Shown: in pieces, positions 7,352 through 12,131 of the stretch
How the letters are laid out: every line of letters begins with the position of its first letter
Position numbering within the stretch: position 1 is the first letter of the stretch
From: Candidatus Eiseniibacteriota bacterium
GTDB taxonomy: Bacteria; Arandabacterota; Arandabacteria; Arandabacterales; Arandabacteraceae
DNA length: 12,131 bases
Direction: 5' to 3'
Assembly: GCA_030622265.1 (NCBI GenBank)
Contig: JAUXGG010000017.1
Location: 1-12,131, forward strand
Notes under the pieces: model-generated
The model's database searches: none
What the model was told of the DNA's origin: nothing
Seen by the model: the letters and a program-made list of their open reading frames with translations, nothing else
Made by a program: the position numbers and the translations under genes

Positions 7352-9538
7352 ATGGTTCGGAAGACACTGTTGTTGGTGGGTGCGATGTTGTTGGTCACAG
7401 GCGCGGCGTTCGGCGACTGGGATCCCTCGATGCCGTTCAAGTGGGTCCAGCTGCCCGATGAGATGCCCACGGGGATCGATGTGAACGCCTCCTACGACTT
7501 CATCCTGGCTGATGACTTCGAGTGCCGGCAGACCGGGCCCATCACCGAGATCCACATCTGGGGATCATGGCTGTCCGACATGGTGCCCCCGAATGGACCC
7601 GACGACGTAATCTTCACCTTGAGCATTCATGCCGACATACCGGCAGATCAGAGCCCGACGGGTTACAGCATGCCGGGCGACCTGCTCTGGTTGCGGCAGT
7701 TCCAGCCAGGCGAATTCACCGCAAGGATCTGGATCGACGGGACCCCCGAAGGATGGATGGATCCCCCGGATTTCTACACGCCTGATGCGGATTACACCAT
7801 CTGGCAGTACAACTTCTATATACCCGATCACGAGCAATTCTGGCAGGAGGGGACACCGGACTTTCCCGTGATCTACTGGCTTGATGTAAAGGCCGAACCC
7901 AGTGACGGCGCAGCTTACTTCGGCTGGAAGACGTCCATAGACCACTGGAACGATGATGCCGTCTGGGGGCAGGGTTCTGAACCCTACCCGGGTCCCTGGT
8001 ATGAGCTGAGATACCCTCCCATGCACGAGTATGCCGGACAGTCCATCGACCTGGCCTTCGTCATCGTGGGCGAGGAGCAGGAACTCGACTGGGGCGATGC
8101 ACCCGATGCTCCCTATCCCACGCTTGCCATGAACAATGGCGCAAACCACGTGATCGCCGGTCCATGGCTTGGTGACACCACAGACTTCCCGGATGCCGAG
8201 ACCGACGGCCAACCCGACCCCAATGCCCTCGGTGATGACAATGACGGGAACGACGATGAGGACGGGGTCCAGATCCCGGTATTGACGCAGGGCACAACCC
8301 AGGCATTCACGGTCGAGATCAATGACGGCGGCAGTGGCACCGGAGGGTTCCTTGATGCCTGGATCGACTTTGATGGCGACGGGATGTGGGCGGCGGCCGA
8401 ACTGGTCTATTCCGGTTGGCTCGCGGCCGGGACGTGGAATATCAATGTCACCACACCCGCAAGCGCAATTCTGGGACAGACCTTCGGTCGCTTCCGGGTG
8501 AGCTCCATGGGCGGATTGCCGCCTGATGGGCCGGCGCCTGATGGCGAAGTCGAGGACCACGAGGTCGAGATCGTGCAGGAGGAGGTTTTCAAGTGGCTCC
8601 AGAGGCCCGATCTGACCGACAACGGCATCGATGTTCACGCCACCTCTCCATATGTGCTGGCGGACGATTATCTCTGTACCGAGACCGGAAGGATCACCGA
8701 GATCTGGGTCTGGGGATCCTGGTATGAAGACTTGCTCCCGATGGAAGATCCGACGGCCGTGGACTTCATCCTGAGCTTCCATGCCGACATCCCGGCGGAT
8801 GAGAACCCTCAGGGCTACAGCATCCCGGGTGACGTGCTCTGGCACCGGAGCTTCCTGGCCGGCGAGTTCGATGTGGATATTTACGCGGACCTCCTCAGCG
8901 AAGGCTATATGTGGCCGCCAGACATGTACTACTGGCCGGGCGACACGATCTGTTGGCTCTACAAGTTCCATATGCCGATTGATGACGCCTTCTTCCAGTG
9001 GGGTACGCCGGACGACCCCATCATCTACTGGCTGGACGTCCAGGCATACCCGCATGAAGAGGATTTCCACTTCGGCTGGAAGACCTCGATCGAGCACTGG
9101 AATGATGACGCCGTCTGGGGAGAAGGCTTTGAGCCATACTTCGGACCCTGGTACGAGCTCAGGTACCCGTTCGGGCACCCGTATCACCCTGAATCGATCG
9201 ACCTGGCGTTCAGGCTGACCAACGATCCGCTTAGCGGCGTGCGCGAGAGGGACGAGGTCGACAGGTTCGGGCTCCACCAGAATGAGCCTAACCCGTTCAC
9301 CGGCTCCACGACGCTCAGGTACAACCTGGCAACGAGCGGACCTGCCCGGCTCGAGGTGTTTAACGTGATGGGCCAGGTGGTAAGCACCCTGGTCGATGCC
9401 AACCAGCCAGCAGGGCCTCACGCCGCAACCTGGTCGGGTCTTGATAACAAGGGTCGCCAGCTTCCTTCAGGAATCTACTTCTGCAGGTTGACTGTCGGTC
9501 GGGAGTATGCTACACAGAAGATGCTGTACTTGAAGTAA
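7352..9538 (+). CDS. Secreted modular protein with GEVED-like domain and C-terminal sorting domain
   Basis: The 728-residue product starts at the ATG at 7352, 5 nt after AGGAGG, and begins with a clear signal peptide (VRKTLLLVGAMLLVTGAAFG). Residues 28-238 and 413-622 are two copies of one module. Each has FKW(V/L)Q, an ILADD/VLADD-(F/Y)-x-C segment, I(H/W)(I/V)WGSW, HADIPAD, IYWLDV, FGWKTSI(D/E)HWNDDAVWG and SIDLAF. Between them, about 245-407, lies a GEVED-like domain: LDWGDAPD, an acidic stretch (GDDNDGNDDEDGV) of the kind that binds calcium, AWIDFDGDG and the closing GEVEDHEVEI. The C-terminus (about 640-728) has NEPNPFTGSTTLRY, LEVFNVMGQVV and LPSGIYFCRL, which is the FlgD-Ig/type IX-style sorting domain that directs outer-membrane export and anchoring. 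The function is unknown; a cell-surface or extracellular structural or binding role is likely. It stands alone, with its own promoter and terminator. Confidence 0.85.
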   Translation: MVRKTLLLVGAMLLVTGAAFGDWDPSMPFKWVQLPDEMPTGIDVNASYDFILADDFECRQTGPITEIHIWGSWLSDMVPPNGPDDVIFTLSIHADIPADQSPTGYSMPGDLLWLRQFQPGEFTARIWIDGTPEGWMDPPDFYTPDADYTIWQYNFYIPDHEQFWQEGTPDFPVIYWLDVKAEPSDGAAYFGWKTSIDHWNDDAVWGQGSEPYPGPWYELRYPPMHEYAGQSIDLAFVIVGEEQELDWGDAPDAPYPTLAMNNGANHVIAGPWLGDTTDFPDAETDGQPDPNALGDDNDGNDDEDGVQIPVLTQGTTQAFTVEINDGGSGTGGFLDAWIDFDGDGMWAAAELVYSGWLAAGTWNINVTTPASAILGQTFGRFRVSSMGGLPPDGPAPDGEVEDHEVEIVQEEVFKWLQRPDLTDNGIDVHATSPYVLADDYLCTETGRITEIWVWGSWYEDLLPMEDPTAVDFILSFHADIPADENPQGYSIPGDVLWHRSFLAGEFDVDIYADLLSEGYMWPPDMYYWPGDTICWLYKFHMPIDDAFFQWGTPDDPIIYWLDVQAYPHEEDFHFGWKTSIEHWNDDAVWGEGFEPYFGPWYELRYPFGHPYHPESIDLAFRLTNDPLSGVRERDEVDRFGLHQNEPNPFTGSTTLRYNLATSGPARLEVFNVMGQVVSTLVDANQPAGPHAATWSGLDNKGRQLPSGIYFCRLTVGREYATQKMLYLK

Positions 9539-9573
9539 CAAGCAGTATTGGAGCGGACAGCATCGCTAGGTGA

Positions 9574-9607
9574 GACCCCCGGCATCCCCTGCCGGGGGTT
9601 TCGCTTT
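9574..9607 (+). terminator. Intrinsic terminator after the secreted-protein gene
   Basis: acccccggc and gccgggggt form a 9-bp GC-rich stem around the loop atcccct, followed by tttcgcttt. It begins 36 nt after the stop codon at 9538. Confidence 0.85.
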
Positions 9608-9615
9608 GGAGAAAA

Positions 9616-9663
9616 GGGGGCAGACACCTATTTCCGCTTCTCCGAAATAGGTGTCTGTCCCCC
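9616..9663. repeat. REP-like hairpin element, copy 1
   Basis: The arms gggggcagacacctatttc and gaaataggtgtctgtccccc are near-perfect inverted copies (one mismatch or bulge) around a short loop, cgcttctcc. The outer arm sequence, cagacacc/ggtgtctg, recurs in the element at 10351-10395. The hairpin sits between a terminator and the promoter of the next gene. Confidence 0.75.
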
Positions 9664-9682
9664 TTCCTCTCCTTCTTTTTCT

Positions 9683-9711
9683 TTGACACCATACCCAGCC
9701 GCGACTATGCT
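9683..9711 (+). promoter_or_regulatory. Sigma-70-type promoter for the DUF308 gene
   Basis: TTGACA (9683-9688, full consensus) and TATGCT (9706-9711) are separated by 17 nt. Transcription should start near 9718, giving a leader of only about 24 nt that contains AGGAGG at 9728-9733. Confidence 0.65.
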
Positions 9712-9741
9712 CGAATCGGTTCACATCAGGAGGTGCCCGGA

Positions 9742-10323
9742 ATGGTTATGATGTCTTACCATCAAGGAAGCTGGTGGTCGCTTCTCATCAAGGGGACCGT
9801 GGCCATCATTATCGGGATACTCGCGCTGAAATGGCCCGGGGCCATGAGGGATTTGGCTGTTAATCTCATAGGCGTCTTTTTCCTCATCGTGGGTATCGTC
9901 GCCACCGTGGGCGCCCTCATGCACCGTAAGGAATCGGACAAGTGGATAGTCATGCTGGTTCCCGGCCTGCTGGGCATTGTTATCGGAGTGATCGCCATTG
10001 CCGCACCGGCGGTGATAGCGACGATACTCATTTACCTGATTGCCATCTGGGCCCTGATACACGGCATAAGTGAGATTTATGGAGCCCTCAAGTTTCGGGA
10101 GGAAGTCAAGGGCGAATGGGTACCGCTCATCGTCGGCATAACCTCTGTCATAATCGGTATCCTGCTCCTGGTGAAGCCCCTGATGGCGGGAGCTGTCTTC
10201 ACCTGGGTAATCGGACTCCTCCTGCTCATAATGGGAGCGTTCTGGCTGCTGCTTGCCTACAGGGCCTGGTCCTGGAAGAACTCCGAGGTTAAAAACGTGA
10301 AGACAGAGGTCCCGCCGGAGTAG
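9742..10323 (+). CDS. HdeD/DUF308-family membrane protein
   Basis: This 193-residue protein is almost wholly hydrophobic, with about six helices in pairs. The pattern (WWSLLIKGTVAIIIGILAL, then LIGVFFLIVGIVATVGAL, then VPGLLGIVIGVIAIAAP, and so on, with glycine-rich helices and short polar loops) is that of the HdeD/DUF308 family, whose best-known member is linked to acid tolerance in E. coli. The exact role in other bacteria is unknown. The hydrophilic tail ends in EVKNVKTEVPPE. The start is the ATG at 9742, 8 nt after AGGAGG; a GTG at 9733 overlaps that ribosome binding site and is rejected. The gene has its own promoter, is convergent with the gene ending at 10397, and is bracketed by two REP-like hairpins. 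Confidence 0.8.
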   Translation: MVMMSYHQGSWWSLLIKGTVAIIIGILALKWPGAMRDLAVNLIGVFFLIVGIVATVGALMHRKESDKWIVMLVPGLLGIVIGVIAIAAPAVIATILIYLIAIWALIHGISEIYGALKFREEVKGEWVPLIVGITSVIIGILLLVKPLMAGAVFTWVIGLLLLIMGAFWLLLAYRAWSWKNSEVKNVKTEVPPE

Positions 10324-10350
10324 TACAGGAAAAGACCGGGAAAGAAACCA

Positions 10351-10395
10351 GGGACAGACACCAATTTCGCATAATCGAAATTGGTGTCTGTCCCC
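10351..10395. repeat. REP-like hairpin element, copy 2
   Basis: gggacagacaccaatttcg (10351-10369) and its perfect reverse complement (10376-10394) form a 19-bp stem with the 6-nt loop cataat. The outer arms match copy 1 at 9616-9663; the inner stems differ (aatttcg against tatttc). It fills the 73-nt gap between two convergent genes and could act as a bidirectional terminator. Confidence 0.8.
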
Positions 10396-10396
10396 T

Positions 10397-11167
10397 TTAT
10401 GAGGCGCTCCTCCAGAGTTCCTTGAGCTTATCCCTGCTCCCCACGACATAGCGTTTGTCGTTTGAGAAGACTTCCAGGGTGAACGTCGAATCATATCCGG
10501 TCTTCTTGATCGCGCCGATCACTTCGGTCCAATCGATATTCCCTGCGCCCAGGGGCATGTGGTCATCCCCGCGGAAGCGGTTGTCGGAAAGATGCACGTG
10601 CTGGAGCTTATCCTTGAAAGCCGCCAACAACTGACGGAACCGGTTCCGCCCCACGAAGGCATGGCCAACATCCAGGTGAAACGAGAGTGCAGGAACCGCT
10701 TTGAGAACGGTTTTCAGGGGTTCCACCGACGAGAAGGGACCGGGGACATTCTCCATCACTATTGAGAGCCCAATCTTGGCTGCTTCATCGCATATCACCT
10801 TGAAGCTCAGCGCATTGAGGCTCGCAGCCGTCCTGGTATCCACCGGACCCACGCCGGAATCCGGATGCACGGTTACCATGCCGGCTCCCGCCTCCTTGAA
10901 GAACTTAAGAGTCCCGATCACCTCGTTAATCGCGGCGACCCTGATGGTGTCGATGGGGGACGCGAACGGGAGATAATAGGTCGTATGGCCGATTACACCA
11001 AGCCCGCTTTCCTTGAGCTTAGCAAGTACGGCTTTCTTGTCTATGACATCGATGCCGGACCTGGGATACTCAAGCGTCAGATCGATGAAATCGAAGTCGT
11101 GCGACGCAATGAGGTCTATTTCCCCGACAAGGTCGTTCCGGGGGTTGTTCATCATGCCAATCTGCAT
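10397..11167 (-). CDS. Sugar-phosphate isomerase/epimerase-like TIM-barrel protein
   Basis: This 256-residue protein belongs to the xylose-isomerase-like/AP-endonuclease family 2 TIM barrels. Candidate metal ligands sit where the family has them: the glutamate of VMENVPGP, the aspartate and histidine of FHLDVGHAF, the histidines of HVHLSDN, and the final glutamate of FTLEVFS. GHTTYYLPFA and GMVTVHPDSG are the usual early-strand motifs. Members include sugar isomerases, epimerases and endonuclease IV; the short length and sequence favour a sugar or inositol-type isomerase over DNA repair, but no substrate can be named. The start is the ATG at 11167, with GGAG 5 nt upstream. It lies 27 nt downstream of the HU gene without a terminator, so they are probably co-transcribed. 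Confidence 0.8.
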   Translation of the reverse strand: MQIGMMNNPRNDLVGEIDLIASHDFDFIDLTLEYPRSGIDVIDKKAVLAKLKESGLGVIGHTTYYLPFASPIDTIRVAAINEVIGTLKFFKEAGAGMVTVHPDSGVGPVDTRTAASLNALSFKVICDEAAKIGLSIVMENVPGPFSSVEPLKTVLKAVPALSFHLDVGHAFVGRNRFRQLLAAFKDKLQHVHLSDNRFRGDDHMPLGAGNIDWTEVIGAIKKTGYDSTFTLEVFSNDKRYVVGSRDKLKELWRSAS

Positions 11168-11194
11168 TAGCTCTCCGCAGGCGGCAGGAAACCC

Positions 11195-11509
11195 TTAGGC
11201 AAGCAGGTCCACGTTCTCTGCCGGCTTCTCCCCCTTCTTGGCGAAGAGGTCCTTGAGCGCCGAATAGGCCACGAAGCGGACCACTTTCTTGGATGGCACC
11301 TTAACCGGCTCGCCTGTTCTGGGATTGCGCGCGATCCTGGCCTTTCTCACCCTCACCTTGAAGGCTCCCAGCCCGGGAAGCACAAACTCGCCCTTGTTCT
11401 GGAGCTCCTTCTTGGCCAGGATTACCAGCCCATCATAGAAGCGCTCCACATTGGCCTTGGAAATGCCGCTGGCACGCATGACCCCCTCAACCATCTTGTC
11501 CTTCGTCAC
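11195..11509 (-). CDS. HU-family DNA-binding protein
   Basis: HU proteins are small dimeric nucleoid proteins that bend DNA. The 104-residue product shows the family pattern: an N-terminal helical pair (TKDKMVEGVMRASGISKANV), FVLPGLGAFKVRVR, then the proline-tipped beta arm RIARNPRTGEPVKVPSKK, and VRFVAYSALKDLF. A tail of about 15 residues (KKGEKPAENVDLLA) extends beyond the usual 90. The start is a GTG at 11509, with AGGAGG 6 nt upstream (11516-11521). An ATG overlaps it (ATGTGA) but is followed at once by a stop. The gene leads an operon with the TIM-barrel gene. Confidence 0.9.
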   Translation of the reverse strand: MTKDKMVEGVMRASGISKANVERFYDGLVILAKKELQNKGEFVLPGLGAFKVRVRKARIARNPRTGEPVKVPSKKVVRFVAYSALKDLFAKKGEKPAENVDLLA

Positions 11510-11896
11510 ATCGCACCTCCTTGACAGTTACAGCCCAGCCTACCCCGAACCAGTATGATTGTCAATAGGATAGGCCCGTCTGTAGTTACAACATAGAAAT
11601 GTCACCTTGTCTTAAGGCCTCCTCTTTTAGGGCCTCGTGTCTTTGCTTCTTGGTTATCCTGGTGATCTTCCCGTGCCTGAGTTTCCTACCTTCGTGGAGC
11701 ACCGACATCTTGCCAATACCTGACACTATTATGTTGCAGCTACATCACAATATCCACGCCGGTCGTGGGATGGATCGGGGACCAGATCCTCGATAGGGCC
11801 TGGACCTGTGGGCGAATTCAGGATGGGCAGTGAGAAATCTGCCTGCGTTTGTCCATCGGAGGGGCGTATAACCGACAGATTGTGGAATACGGCGCA
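11510..11896. other. Intergenic region upstream of HU
   Basis: Apart from the HU promoter and ribosome binding site, I see no established gene here. A minus-strand frame of 40 codons (11586-11708, ATG start, no clear ribosome binding site) encodes a very basic peptide with KITRITKKQRHEALKEEALR. It is probably chance or the relic of a gene. No clear terminator was found for the methyltransferase ending at 11897. Confidence 0.4.
11537..11565 (-). promoter_or_regulatory. Probable promoter of the HU operon
   Basis: On the minus strand TTGACA (11560-11565) is a full -35 consensus. TAGGCT (11537-11542), a weak -10, follows after 17 nt. Its position, about 28 nt before the GTG start, fits a short leader. 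Confidence 0.5.
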
Positions 11897-12131
11897 TCAG
11901 TGGCCCAGTTTGATGGTCTCTTTGATGGTATCGAGTAGGAGAATGGAGTCGCCATTCTTATAAGGGCTGCGGTCATAGCCACCGTATTCGCCCCTTATCT
12001 GAAAGCCCGCCTGGCTCAGCAGCCGGTGGACGGAATCACGGTCGCTGATCCCCACCCTGGAATGCTGCTCAATCCGCTCGATGACTTCGTCCCCACGGAA
12101 GACATCGAACACCAGTTCCAGTTCCACAATC
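11897..12131 (-). CDS. C-terminal part of a probable SAM-dependent methyltransferase (partial)
   Basis: The frame is open to the window edge and ends at a TGA (11897-11899). The 77 visible codons read LELVFDVFRGDEVIERIEQH, then a segment with SDRDSVHRLLSQAGFQIRGEYGGYD, then SPYKNGDSILLLDT. The order (beta strands with a charged turn, a helix ending in AGF, a (V/I)xGxYG-(G/D)-(F/Y)D strand and a final strand) is the usual C-terminus of class I methyltransferases. The SAM-binding part lies outside the window, so substrate and type cannot be given. GTG at 12127 is an internal valine, not a start. Confidence 0.6.
   Translation of the reverse strand, partial: IVELELVFDVFRGDEVIERIEQHSRVGISDRDSVHRLLSQAGFQIRGEYGGYDRSPYKNGDSILLLDTIKETIKLGH

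Noticed and set aside
7565..9421. 618-codon open frame on the minus strand
   Set aside because: It lies wholly antisense to the secreted-protein gene, has no domain pattern or ribosome binding site, and follows from the GC-rich codon use of the real gene.
1..12131. CRISPR array or direct-repeat array
   Set aside because: No regularly spaced direct repeats are visible; the repeated sequences are isolated palindromes.

Overview
The window looks like a chromosomal segment of an uncultured, probably anaerobic bacterium. The 728-residue secreted protein carries a GEVED-type domain and a C-terminal FlgD-like/type IX-style sorting domain, an architecture common in the FCB superphylum (Bacteroidetes/Fibrobacteres relatives and candidate phyla such as Krumholzibacteriota, Eisenbacteria or Latescibacterota). 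A CooC-type nickel-insertion ATPase remnant points to carbon monoxide dehydrogenase chemistry, now or in the past. Codon use is GC-rich throughout. Phylum assignment is inference; no marker gene is present.

Layout. 1-68: half of a REP-like palindromic element and a triple in-frame stop. 69-4999 (minus): a two-gene operon, overlapping by 4 nt, of large paralogous membrane proteins. Each has an N-terminal multi-helix block, a GATase1/DUF4350-like soluble domain, a helix pair and a second such domain. 5000-5335: no convincing gene. 5336-about 6124 (minus): the C-terminal two-thirds of an IS4-type transposase, broken by two nonsense codons and lacking its 5' part. It is fused directly to a CooC-family ATPase gene (start 6787, minus) that has lost its C-terminus, so one rearrangement truncated both. 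6788-7351: a gene-poor leader with a 10-bp inverted repeat, a near-consensus promoter at 7098-7126 and a 17-bp palindrome next to a ribosome binding site.

7352-9538 (plus): a secreted protein with two copies of a ~210-residue module flanking a GEVED-like domain, followed by an intrinsic terminator. 9742-10323 (plus): an HdeD/DUF308-type membrane protein with its own near-consensus promoter, bracketed by two related REP-like hairpins (9616-9663 and 10351-10395). 10397-11509 (minus): an HU-family DNA-binding protein and a sugar-phosphate isomerase-like TIM-barrel protein in one apparent operon, with a TTGACA promoter upstream. 11897-12131 (minus): the C-terminal end of a probable SAM-dependent methyltransferase running off the window.

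Most genes are independent transcription units, not one pathway. The best candidates for something undescribed are the tandem paralogous membrane pair, the recurring REP-like hairpins and the CooC/transposase fusion with its overlapping minigene.
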